Of a stretch of 56,385 nt of DNA, positions 49,923 to 56,385 are shown one piece after another. A program made the position numbers and the translations under genes. Numbering within the stretch: position 1 is the first letter of the stretch; each line of letters begins with the position of its first letter. The stretch covers positions 1 to 56,385 of the forward strand of contig NZ_LXSL01000021.1 of assembly GCF_001648355.1 (NCBI RefSeq). Direction: 5' to 3'. The notes below the pieces were generated by a model that was given only the letters and a program-made list of their open reading frames with translations, did no database searches and was not told the origin of the DNA. The stretch comes from Eikenella longinqua. Its GTDB lineage: Bacteria > Pseudomonadota > Gammaproteobacteria > Burkholderiales > Neisseriaceae.

Positions 49923-50690
49923 TTATGCTGCGTTGTTTTGCTGCGGGCTGCCTTTGGCTTGGCCGGCATAGCAGGGGCCGCGGCCGGTGATGCGCGGCAT
50001 TTGGCTTTCGATGGCGGCCTCGCAGGCGGCGGTGAGCTCGTTGATGCTGCCGGAATCGTGCTTGATCGGCGGGCAGATGACGACGCTGATTTCGCCGGGA
50101 TGCTTGAGGAAGGAGTTTTTCGGCCAGAATTCGCCGCTGTTGAGCGCCACGGGCACGATGTCCATCTCCAAAAGCGTGGCGGTGCGGGCGGCGCCGCTTT
50201 TATAACGGCCTTTGCTGCCGGGCTTCACGCGCGTGCCTTCGGGGAAGATGGTGATCCAGAAGCCTTGGGCTTTGCGTTTGCTGCCCTGCTCGATGATTTG
50301 GGCGGCGGCCTGGCCGGGGTTGCGCCGGTCGATGCCGATGGTGCCGGCGAGCTTGAGCCCCCAGCCGAAGAAGGGGATGAGGAAGAGCTCGCGTTTGGCC
50401 ACAAACACTTGCGGCGGGAAGATTTTTTGCATGGCGAGCGTTTCCCAGCCGGATTGGTGTTTGCAGCAGATGATGGCGGGGCCGGCGGGGATATTTTCGG
50501 CGCCTTCCACGCGGTATTTGAGGCCGACGATGTTTTCCAAGAGCCACATGAGCATCAGCGCCCAGCGGGTGGCGAGGGTGTGGATGCCGCGCGGGAAGGG
50601 GGCGGCCAGCACCAGCACGACGAACAGGGGCGGGGTGATGAGCGCCATCAGCAGCCAGTAGGCGAGGTTGCGTATCCAGAGTGAAAACAT
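49923..50690 (-). CDS. Lysophospholipid acyltransferase (PlsC/NlaA type)
   Basis: 255 residues with an N-terminal membrane segment (NLAYWLLMALITPPLFVVLV). The catalytic block reads AIICCKHQSGWETLAMQKIF, in which His and Glu stand for the usual HX4D, as in NlaA-like enzymes. FIPFFGWGLKLAGTIGIDRR follows as LIPFFGWGLKLAGTIGIDRR, and ITIFPEGTRVKPGSKGRYK is the substrate motif. It transfers an acyl chain to lysophosphatidic acid or a related lipid. It overlaps gmhB by one base (TGATG), an arrangement also found in Neisseria. Confidence 0.92.
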   Translation of the reverse strand: MFSLWIRNLAYWLLMALITPPLFVVLVLAAPFPRGIHTLATRWALMLMWLLENIVGLKYRVEGAENIPAGPAIICCKHQSGWETLAMQKIFPPQVFVAKRELFLIPFFGWGLKLAGTIGIDRRNPGQAAAQIIEQGSKRKAQGFWITIFPEGTRVKPGSKGRYKSGAARTATLLEMDIVPVALNSGEFWPKNSFLKHPGEISVVICPPIKHDSGSINELTAACEAAIESQMPRITGRGPCYAGQAKGSPQQNNAA

Positions 50691-51247
50691 CAGGCCTCCT
50701 GTTCGGCGGCGGTTTGGTTGACGAGGTGTTGGGCGAAGGCGAGCAGGTCGTCGAACACTTGGGTGTTTTCAGGTAGTCCGCCGGCGGAGAGGGTTTTCTT
50801 GCCTTTGCCGGTGAGCACGAGCACGGGCTGGCCGCCCACGGCGTCAATGGCCTGCAAATCACGTAGGCTGTCGCCCACGAGGTAGACGCCTTGGGCGTCG
50901 GTGTTGAAGCGGTTGAGGATGTCTTCCACCATGCCGGGCTTGGGCTTGCGGCAGTGGCAGTGGTCGGCGTCGGTGTGGGGGCAAAACCAGATGCCGTCGA
51001 TGCTGCCGCCGGCTTCATGGGCGAGGCGGTGCATTTTTTCGTGCATTTCGTTGAGGTCTTGCATGGAGAAGTAGCGGCGGCCGATGCCGGATTGGTTGGT
51101 GGCGATGGCCACGGTGTAGCCGGCCTGCTTGAAGAAGGCGACGGCGTCCATACTGCCGGGCAGGGGCACCCATTCTTCTTCGGATTTCACAAAGTCGTCG
51201 CGGTCTTGGTTGAGCACGCCGTCGCGGTCGAGGATGATCAGTTTCAT
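50690..51247 (-). CDS. gmhB: D-glycero-beta-D-manno-heptose 1,7-bisphosphate 7-phosphatase
   Basis: 185 residues, HAD superfamily. Motif I is LIILDRDGVLNQD, the GmhB recognition loop includes ATNQSGIGRRYFSMQDLNEM, the zinc site is CPHTDADHCHCRKPKPGM, and motif IV is YLVGDSLRDLQAID. It removes the 7-phosphate on the way to ADP-heptose for the LOS inner core. A DUS variant (GGACTACCTGAAAA) is read as GLPEN near the end. Confidence 0.96.
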   Translation of the reverse strand: MKLIILDRDGVLNQDRDDFVKSEEEWVPLPGSMDAVAFFKQAGYTVAIATNQSGIGRRYFSMQDLNEMHEKMHRLAHEAGGSIDGIWFCPHTDADHCHCRKPKPGMVEDILNRFNTDAQGVYLVGDSLRDLQAIDAVGGQPVLVLTGKGKKTLSAGGLPENTQVFDDLLAFAQHLVNQTAAEQEA

Positions 51248-51295
51248 GGCGGGATATTGGTTGGGGCTGGGTTGGGCGGGGGTTTCAGGTAGCCT

Positions 51296-51838
51296 TTAGC
51301 CGAACAGGGCGGCTTGGGCGAGGGCGCGGCCGGCGGCGTCTTTGGCGGAGAGCTGCGGCGGGCCGGCCAGCGGCCAGTCGATGCCCACGGCGGGGTCGTG
51401 CCAAAACAGGGTGTGTTCGTGTGCGGGCTGGTAGTAGTCGGTGCATTTGTACACGATTTCGGCGTGGCTGTCGGTTACGTAGAAGCCGTGGGCGAAGCCG
51501 GGCGGTATCCACATTTGGTAGCGGTTTTCGGCGGAGAGCACGGCGCCCACCCAATGCCCGAAGGTGGGCGAGGAGCGGCGTAAATCCACGGCCACGTCGA
51601 ACACGCCTCCAGACACGACGCGCACGAGTTTGCCTTGCGGATGAACGGTTTGATAATGCAGGCCGCGCAATACGCCGTGCTCGGATCGGGAATGGTTTTC
51701 CTGCACGAAGGTGTGGTGGCCGATGTGTTGGCGGAACCAGTTGTCGTGGAAGGTTTCCATAAAGAAGCCGCGTTCGTCGCCGTGGATTTGCGGCTCGAGG
51801 ATTTTAACGTCGGGCAGGGCGGTGTCGAAGATATTCAT
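51296..51838 (-). CDS. rfbC: dTDP-4-dehydrorhamnose 3,5-epimerase
   Basis: 180 residues, cupin fold. It makes dTDP-4-keto-L-rhamnose for surface polysaccharide. PDVKILEPQIHGDERGFFME, the catalytic-His region FVQENHSRSEHGVLRGLHYQ, WVGAVLSAENRYQMWIPPGF, AHGFYVTDSHAEIVYKCTDYY and FWHDPAVGIDWPL are all conserved. The other rhamnose genes (rfbA, rfbB, rfbD) are not in this window. A DUS lies between it and gmhB. Confidence 0.96.
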   Translation of the reverse strand: MNIFDTALPDVKILEPQIHGDERGFFMETFHDNWFRQHIGHHTFVQENHSRSEHGVLRGLHYQTVHPQGKLVRVVSGGVFDVAVDLRRSSPTFGHWVGAVLSAENRYQMWIPPGFAHGFYVTDSHAEIVYKCTDYYQPAHEHTLFWHDPAVGIDWPLAGPPQLSAKDAAGRALAQAALFG

Positions 51839-52108
51839 GCGGGTGTGTGCGGGGGAATTAGTGTGAAGGCGCTATTTTACCGAGAATGCGGGGGTTGAGG
51901 CTACCTGAAAAATGGGGCTTCGCCAAAGTGGGGCGTGGTTTGCGCCAAGCTGAAAACGGCGGATATTTTAGCTTTGCAGGAATTTGAGTGGCTCTTGTTA
52001 ATTGTGTTGAAGCGGATGTTTTCAGGTAGCCTCTATTCACAGCAAAAGGCTACCTGAAAAATATCCGGCACAAAGCAGAATGCCTGCCAAGCTAAAAATG
52101 GCAACGCT
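51839..52108. other. Intergenic region upstream of rfbC
   Basis: 270 bases with no gene. It holds three DUS copies (near 51899, 52020, 52047), of which the last two form a facing pair, and repeat R9. Confidence 0.6.
51966..52032 (-). repeat. DUS-headed repeat, degenerate copy (R9)
   Basis: On the minus strand: AGGCTACCTGAAAA, about 35 unrelated bases, then CAAATTCCTGCAAAGCTAAAA. Only the two ends match the family. Confidence 0.4.
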
Positions 52109-52498
52109 TCAATCTGGTGCTGCCGCATCGCCGCCCCAATCGACTGTTTCCCAGCCGAGCACTTGCGCCAGCACGGAGAGGTGGCTCTGCTGCGGATGGC
52201 GCACGGCGGTGAGCAGCACGGTATCCGGCGCGGCGGCGAGCTGCTGCTTGAGCGCGAGCAGGGCGGCATGGGCGCTGCCGTGTTGCAGCTCTTCGGTGTA
52301 GCGGGCGGCGAATTCGGGGAAACGCTCTTGCGGCGCGGCGTGATACCAGCGGCGCAGTTCGGGGGAGGGGGCGATGTCTTTGAGCCACTGCACGGCGGCG
52401 AAGGTTTCTTTGCGGATGCCGCGCGGGTAGAGGCGGTCGCAGAAGATGGCGGGGGAGGAAGAGGGCATGTAGCCGTAGATGCGGCGGATGGCGGGCAT
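52109..52498 (-). CDS. DUF488 (YeaO-like) family protein
   Basis: 129 residues. FCDRLYPRGIRKETFAAVQW, KDIAPSPELRRWYHAAPQER and FPEFAARYTEEL are the conserved stretches of the DUF488/YeaO family. The C-terminal strand TVLLTAVRHPQQSHLSVLAQ replaces the usual LLYAxKD segment. The function is unknown in the family. It is a cytosolic protein with no partner gene nearby. Confidence 0.85.
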   Translation of the reverse strand: MPAIRRIYGYMPSSSPAIFCDRLYPRGIRKETFAAVQWLKDIAPSPELRRWYHAAPQERFPEFAARYTEELQHGSAHAALLALKQQLAAAPDTVLLTAVRHPQQSHLSVLAQVLGWETVDWGGDAAAPD

Positions 52499-52530
52499 GG
52501 CGGGGCTTTCTGCTGAGGGGCGGCGGGATG

Positions 52531-52570
52531 TTTTCAGGTAGCCTTTGCGCGGCTTGGGGCTACCTGAAAA
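52531..52570. terminator. Inverted DUS pair
   Basis: TTTTCAGGTAGCC and GGCTACCTGAAAAA face each other about 30 bases past the stop of the unknown anchored protein. Confidence 0.6.
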
Positions 52571-52600
52571 ATAGTTGGCACTGGCGGCGTGAAGCTGGCT

Positions 52601-53029
52601 CTAGAAATCGCAAATGCAGGACACTCGATCGTTTTCCAAACGTACCAGGAGGAAACAGTTATCCGAAGATTCTTCTTCAAAGGTTACGCTACAAGATGGC
52701 GTGATGGTTTGATTGTTTTCTTTGTTTCGGATGGTGAAGGTGATATTCAGCTTGCTTTTTTCTTCAAATTCAAGGAATGAGCGGCTCATATTGAAATTAT
52801 ATGTGTCGCTGTTGGGCGGGATGTCTTGGTTGATGATATAGGGTTTATTGTTGATTTCGAGTTTTTCCAGATATGGGGTGCCGGATTGGTTGTTGTGCAG
52901 CAGGTTGATGGAATAATACTTGCTTTGGGTGAGAGTGATCAGGAAATAGCCTGCTAATATCAGCAAGATGAGGGTTATCAGCAAACTCTTGATCAAGAGT
53001 TTGATATGGCTTCTGGCGGGTTTCTTCAT
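52601..53029 (-). CDS. Unknown membrane-anchored protein
   Basis: 142 residues. A basic start (MKKPARSHIKLLIK) and one helix (SLLITLILLILAGYFLITL) suggest an N-terminal anchor with the rest in the periplasm. The domain is rich in Asn, Ser and Glu (NLLHNNQSGTPYLEKLEINN) and has three Cys near the C terminus, where disulfides are possible. The gene is clearly AT-richer than its neighbours and has GAGGAAACC before the ATG. I do not recognise a family. Confidence 0.65.
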   Translation of the reverse strand: MKKPARSHIKLLIKSLLITLILLILAGYFLITLTQSKYYSINLLHNNQSGTPYLEKLEINNKPYIINQDIPPNSDTYNFNMSRSFLEFEEKSKLNITFTIRNKENNQTITPSCSVTFEEESSDNCFLLVRLENDRVSCICDF

Positions 53030-53060
53030 GGTTTCCTCGGTGAGATTGGGCGCTTGGGGA

Positions 53061-53105
53061 AAAGGCTACCTGAAAACCAGTTCGCACCGTTTTCAGGTGG
53101 CCTTC
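53061..53105. terminator. Inverted DUS pair after tyrB
   Basis: AAAGGCTACCTGAAAAC and TTTTCAGGTGGCCTT face each other; the right copy has one substitution. It lies 20 bases past the tyrB stop. Confidence 0.6.
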
Positions 53106-53125
53106 TTATTCCAGCCTGCCTGCGG

Positions 53126-54319
53126 CTATTTCAACACTTCGGCAAAGGCGTTGGCCACGTAGTCGATATTCTTCTCGTTCAGGCCGGCCACGCACATGCG
53201 GCCGTTGCTCACCATATAAATAGCAAACTCTTTTTGCAGCCGTTCCACCTGCTCGGGCGAAAGGCCGGTGAAGCTGAACATGCCGCGCTGTTTGGTGAAG
53301 TAGCCGAAATCGCGGCCGGGCACTTTGGCGCTGAGCACTTCTTGCAGGCGGCTTCGCATGGCGCGGATGCGGTCGCGCATTTCATACACTTCGCCTTCCC
53401 ATTGCTTAAACAGGTCTTCGTTGTTCATCACGCCGTCCACCACGGCATTGCCGTGCGAGGGCGGGCTGGAATAGATGCGGCGCACGGTGAATTTGAGCTG
53501 GCCGAGCACGAGCTTGGCTTCTTCGGCGCTGGGGCAGGCCACGGAAAGGCCGCCCACGCGCTCGCCGTAGAGCGAGAGGTTTTTGGAGAAGGAGCTGCTC
53601 ACAAACACGGGCAGGCCGAGCTCCACGGCGCGGCGCACGGCATATACGTCGCTTTCCATGTCGTCGGCGAAGCCTTGGTAGGCGATGTCCATGAAGGGGA
53701 TGAGTTTTTTCTCTTTGATGATGCCCAGCAGCTCGTCCCACTGCTCGCGGGTGAGGTCTACGCCGGTGGGGTTGTGGCAGCAGGGGTGCAGGATGAGCAC
53801 GTCGTTTTCGTTCAGCGTGCGGAAGAAATCTTTCATTTCTTGGAACTTCACGCCGATGGTGGCCGGGTCGTAGTAGGGGTATTTGCCCACTTCGAAGCCG
53901 GCGCCTTCAAAGATGCTCACGTGGTTGCCCCAGGTGGGGTTGCTCACGTAGCACTTGGCCTGCGGAAACCATTCGCGGATGAAATCGGCGCCCACGCGCA
54001 GCGCACCGGAGCCGCCGAGCGATTGGATGGTGGCGATGCGGCCTTCTTTCACGGCGGGGTTGTCGGCGCCGAACAGCAGTTTTTGGCAGGCGGCGCGGTA
54101 GGCGGGCGTGCCTTCCATCGGCAGGTAGCCGCGCGGACGCGGGGTTTCGGCCAGGGCGCGCTCGACGGTTTTCACGCACTCAAGCACGGGCAGGCGGCCT
54201 TCGCCGTCGTAGTAAACGCCTACGCCGAGATTGACTTTCTCGCTGCGCGGGTCTTGGTTGTATTTCTCCATCAGGCCGAGGATGGGGTCGCCGGGGTAGA
54301 ACTCAACGTGCTGGAACAT
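53126..54319 (-). CDS. tyrB: Aromatic/aspartate aminotransferase (TyrB/AspC type)
   Basis: 397 residues, class I aminotransferase of the gamma/beta-proteobacterial AspC-TyrB group. KVNLGVGVYYDGEGRLPVLE, IQSLGGSGALRVGADFI, SNPTWGNHVSIFEGAGFEV, HPCCHNPTGVDLTREQWD and the PLP lysine in SSSFSKNLSLYGERVGGLSV are present, with the final Arg in QRGMFSFTGL to bind the substrate carboxylate. Sequence alone does not separate tyrosine from aspartate preference. AAGGAAG precedes the ATG. Confidence 0.93.
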   Translation of the reverse strand: MFQHVEFYPGDPILGLMEKYNQDPRSEKVNLGVGVYYDGEGRLPVLECVKTVERALAETPRPRGYLPMEGTPAYRAACQKLLFGADNPAVKEGRIATIQSLGGSGALRVGADFIREWFPQAKCYVSNPTWGNHVSIFEGAGFEVGKYPYYDPATIGVKFQEMKDFFRTLNENDVLILHPCCHNPTGVDLTREQWDELLGIIKEKKLIPFMDIAYQGFADDMESDVYAVRRAVELGLPVFVSSSFSKNLSLYGERVGGLSVACPSAEEAKLVLGQLKFTVRRIYSSPPSHGNAVVDGVMNNEDLFKQWEGEVYEMRDRIRAMRSRLQEVLSAKVPGRDFGYFTKQRGMFSFTGLSPEQVERLQKEFAIYMVSNGRMCVAGLNEKNIDYVANAFAEVLK

Positions 54320-54651
54320 GGTGGTCTTCCTTGAAATTCGTTGGGGAAAGGGGAAAAACGGGCGGAATGAAACGGCGCGATTTTACGCCGGTTTGCAATC
54401 AAGAGGCTACCTGAAACGGCGGCGGTGCACAACAGAGATTCTCGCATCGGACAGGAAAATTCTGCCGCGCCGTGCCGGATTATTTCGAGTGAAACGATGC
54501 TAAATCAAACAAAGCGCAAATAAATCCGCAAAACGGTTTGCACAGCTGCATGGTTTTCAGGTAGCCTTGCGTGCCGGCCGAAACCATGCGGCCGAAGCGC
54601 GATATCAAACACATATTCACAATGGATTTGCAGCAATTTAAGGGAGGGTTT
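54320..54651. other. Divergent intergenic region tyrB / formate-nitrite transporter
   Basis: About 330 bases with DUS copies near 54403 and 54555 and no gene. Promoters for both flanking genes should lie here, but none stands out. The ribosome site AAGGGAGG of the transporter is at 54640-54647. Confidence 0.55.
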
Positions 54652-55449
54652 ATGCAGGGTTCGACGTTTGTTTCCGCCATTGAATACAACTGCCGCAAGA
54701 AATCGGCGCTGTTCGACGGCAATAAGGCCAAATATGCCGTGCGCTCGATGTATGCGGGGGTGATCCTCACGCTGGGCACGGCGGCGGGCGTGGTGGCGGC
54801 GGATACGCTCAATATGGTGCACCCTGCGCTGGGGCGCTTTGCTTTTCCGTTTATGTTTGCCTGGGGGCTGGTGTATATCCTTTCGCTCAACGCGGAACTC
54901 ACCACTTCCAATATGATGTATCTCACCGCCGGCACGTTTCTGAAAAAAATCAAATGGCACAAAGCGTTGGCAATTTTGATGTATTGCACGCTTTTCAACC
55001 TGCTCGGCTCGATGCTGGCCGCCTGGCTGTTTGACCAAACCAGCGCGTTTGCCGGGCTGAATGTGCACAATTACCTGCCCAGCCTGGTGGAACACAAACT
55101 GGAGCGGGGCAGCCGGCTGGTGTTGTTTGAAGGGATCATGGCCAATCTGTATGTGAACGTGGCGGTGATGGCCTATCTGCTGCTGAAAGACCAGATGGCG
55201 AAAATCGTGGGCGTGTTTGCGGCGGTGTATATGTTTGTGTTTCTGGCCAACGAACACGTGGCGGCAAACTTCGCTTCTTTCTCGCTGGTGGCGTTCAACC
55301 CGATTGCCGGCGAGGTGGGGCATTTTGAAATGCTGAATATTCTGCGCCATTGCAGCATCGCTTTCTTTGCCAACTGGGTGGGCGGCGGCCTGCTGATCGG
55401 CCTGCCTTATGCCTTCTTGAATAAGGATGAGGAGCGGTATGTGGATTGA
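54652..55449 (+). CDS. Formate/nitrite transporter family protein
   Basis: 265 residues from the ATG at 54652, chosen for the strong ribosome site AAGGGAGG; the frame is open 27 codons further upstream. Six membrane helices fit the FNT channel fold: YAGVILTLGTAAGVVAADTL, FPFMFAWGLVYILSLNAELT with TTSNMMYLTAGTFLKKIKWH, ILMYCTLFNLLGSMLAAWLF, GIMANLYVNVAVMAYLLLKD and FANWVGGGLLIGLPYAFLN. The central His usual in FNT proteins may be one of those in FLANEHVAANFASFSLVAFN. Formate, nitrite or another small anion could be the substrate. Confidence 0.88.
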   Translation: MQGSTFVSAIEYNCRKKSALFDGNKAKYAVRSMYAGVILTLGTAAGVVAADTLNMVHPALGRFAFPFMFAWGLVYILSLNAELTTSNMMYLTAGTFLKKIKWHKALAILMYCTLFNLLGSMLAAWLFDQTSAFAGLNVHNYLPSLVEHKLERGSRLVLFEGIMANLYVNVAVMAYLLLKDQMAKIVGVFAAVYMFVFLANEHVAANFASFSLVAFNPIAGEVGHFEMLNILRHCSIAFFANWVGGGLLIGLPYAFLNKDEERYVD

Positions 55450-55495
55450 TGTGGTGGATAAATGCACTTCCGCTACTGTTAAAAAGGATGTGATG

Positions 55496-55524
55496 AAAAA
55501 AAGCGGCCTGCGGGCTGCTTTTTT
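55496..55524. terminator. Bidirectional terminator
   Basis: AAAAAAAGCGGCC and GGCTGCTTTTTT form a stem of 12 pairs (one G-T) around TGCG, between the convergent transporter and nadD genes. Confidence 0.9.
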
Positions 55525-55545
55525 GTTGGGTGCGGGTTGGGGAAG

Positions 55546-55590
55546 TTTTTTCAGGTAGCCTTTCGTGCCGGAGGGGCTACCTGAAAATAT
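55546..55590. terminator. Inverted DUS pair after nadD
   Basis: TTTTTTCAGGTAGCC and GGCTACCTGAAAAT face each other immediately past the nadD stop. Confidence 0.6.
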
Positions 55591-56211
55591 TTATCGGGCG
55601 CGTGGCGGGATGTGGTAGAGATGGTGTTGGCGGATGTAGGCGAGCACGGTGGGGGGAAGGTCGGGGCTGGTGCCGCTGGCGGCGAGCTGTTGGCGGATTT
55701 GGGTGGAGCTGGCGGGCAGGGGGGCGGCTTGCAGGATATGCAGCCGGCCTTGCGGCAGGGCTTCGGCCAGCCAGGCTTGCAGCGGGGCGGGGGCTTGGGC
55801 GAGGCTGGTGGCGAGGCGGTGGGCGGCGGCGATGCGGCATTGGCGCACGAGGTTTTGCCAGCGGTGCCAGGTGTGCAGTTGCAGCAGGCTGTCCATGCCG
55901 ATGAGCAGCCAGATTTCAGCAGCGGGAAAGTGCTGGTGGAAGATTTGCACGGTGTCGTGGGTGTAGGTGGCGCCTTGGCGGACGATGTCGCAGTCGCTCA
56001 CGGCGAAGCGGGGGTCGGCTTGGGCAGCGATTTCGACCATGGCGAGGCGGTGGGCGGCGGGGGGGTGGGGGGGGGTTTTGTGGTAGGGGGCGCCGGCGGG
56101 CAGGAAGATGACGCTGCTGAGGCGGAGCTCGTCGGCAAAGCTGCGGGCGATGTGCAGGTGGCCGCTGTGGATGGGGTCGAAGGTGCCGCCGAAGAGGCCG
56201 ATGCTGGGCAT
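55591..56211 (-). CDS. nadD: Nicotinate-nucleotide adenylyltransferase
   Basis: 206 residues. NadD joins ATP and nicotinate mononucleotide to make deamido-NAD. The nucleotidyltransferase motif IGLFGGTFDPIHSGHLHIA is at the N terminus, GMDSLLQLHTWHRWQNLV in the middle, and the ISSTxIR-like PASSTQIRQQL near the C terminus. AGGAACCC precedes the ATG. It is the last complete gene. Confidence 0.96.
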   Translation of the reverse strand: MPSIGLFGGTFDPIHSGHLHIARSFADELRLSSVIFLPAGAPYHKTPPHPPAAHRLAMVEIAAQADPRFAVSDCDIVRQGATYTHDTVQIFHQHFPAAEIWLLIGMDSLLQLHTWHRWQNLVRQCRIAAAHRLATSLAQAPAPLQAWLAEALPQGRLHILQAAPLPASSTQIRQQLAASGTSPDLPPTVLAYIRQHHLYHIPPRAR

Positions 56212-56385
56212 GGTGGGTTCCTGTGGGGGTGGGTTTGGTTCGGGTGGTTTGGGATGTTGGGGCTACCTGAAAAATGTTGGGGTGTTTTCAGGTAGCTTTT
56301 GGCGGGATAAGGAGGCTACCTGAAAATGATCTGCTTGGATGGGTTTTGCTTGAAGCGGGTGTGCCGGTTGGGCAGAAATTTGCTT
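56212..56385. other. Right edge, non-coding as seen
   Basis: 174 bases with three DUS copies (near 56261, 56284, 56312), one of them degenerate. No gene start or end is recognised before the window ends. Confidence 0.6.

Noticed and set aside
53006..54334. 442-codon plus-strand frame opposite tyrB
   Set aside because: Antisense shadow with low-complexity His/Gly/Ala content and DUS-encoded residues; the aminotransferase on the minus strand has all its motifs.
1..56385. tRNA or rRNA genes
   Set aside because: No cloverleaf with a T-loop GTTCRA box or rRNA-like stretch was noticed on either strand; a tRNAscan run would settle it.

Overview
The window is a chromosome segment of a member of the Neisseriaceae, most likely Eikenella. 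The main reason is the DNA uptake sequence (DUS): roughly one hundred full or slightly degenerate copies of AGGCTACCTGAA (or its reverse complement) are scattered over both strands. That is the dialect known from Eikenella (AG-eikDUS). Gene content and order also fit the family: fimV-truA-trpF, pilMNOPQ-aroK-aroB divergent from ponA, ilvI-ilvH, and gmhB next to a lysophospholipid acyltransferase. Most of the window is GC-rich housekeeping DNA. Small AT-rich islands hold an HNH nuclease gene, a SLOG/DprA-like gene and small unknown genes.

Layout. 0.2-7.7 kb: argH, a frameshifted HNH nuclease gene, a methyltransferase, a SMI1/KNR4 protein, anmK, two periplasmic peptidyl-prolyl isomerase genes (one with an in-frame TAG), bolA and yciI. 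8.1-12.4 kb: fimV, truA, a glutaredoxin-like gene and trpF, with a Correia-type element just before trpF. 12.4-17.8 kb: a Tat-exported FAD protein, dedA, glmM and tsaD. 18.4-20.6 kb: an alanine-rich lipoprotein, a second Correia element and a wrecked comEC. 20.6-30.4 kb: an exported unknown protein, dnaE, yagU, a TPP riboswitch with cytX, an aromatic amino acid permease, an ABC-transporter scrap and a membrane-protein gene out of frame at a run of seven C. 30.7-35.4 kb: recG, the SLOG gene, aroB and aroK. 35.4-43.1 kb: pilQ (frameshifted), pilP, pilO, pilN, pilM and divergent ponA. 43.4-56.2 kb: dapC, a methyltransferase, serC, ilvH/ilvI, plsC-type acyltransferase, gmhB, rfbC, DUF488, an unknown membrane-anchored protein, tyrB, a formate/nitrite transporter and nadD.

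Functionally the window mixes amino acid synthesis (Arg, Trp, Lys/peptidoglycan, Ser, branched-chain, aromatic), wall and envelope synthesis (glmM, ponA, anmK, gmhB, rfbC, acyltransferase), DNA replication and repair (dnaE, recG), and the type IV pilus / DNA uptake apparatus. The most striking point is that two uptake genes are broken in this sequence. pilQ carries a 10-bp tandem duplication. comEC carries a 38-bp tandem duplication plus an internal deletion. Three further genes carry single small lesions (HNH at a T run, isomerase TAG, membrane protein at a C run).

The best candidate for something undescribed is a dispersed repeat, seen at nine places. It always begins with a DUS and ends with a sequence close to GAGTTTCTGCGAAGCTAAA. 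The fullest copies also contain a short hairpin whose paired bases covary between copies. All calls are from reading the sequence; no database search was possible.
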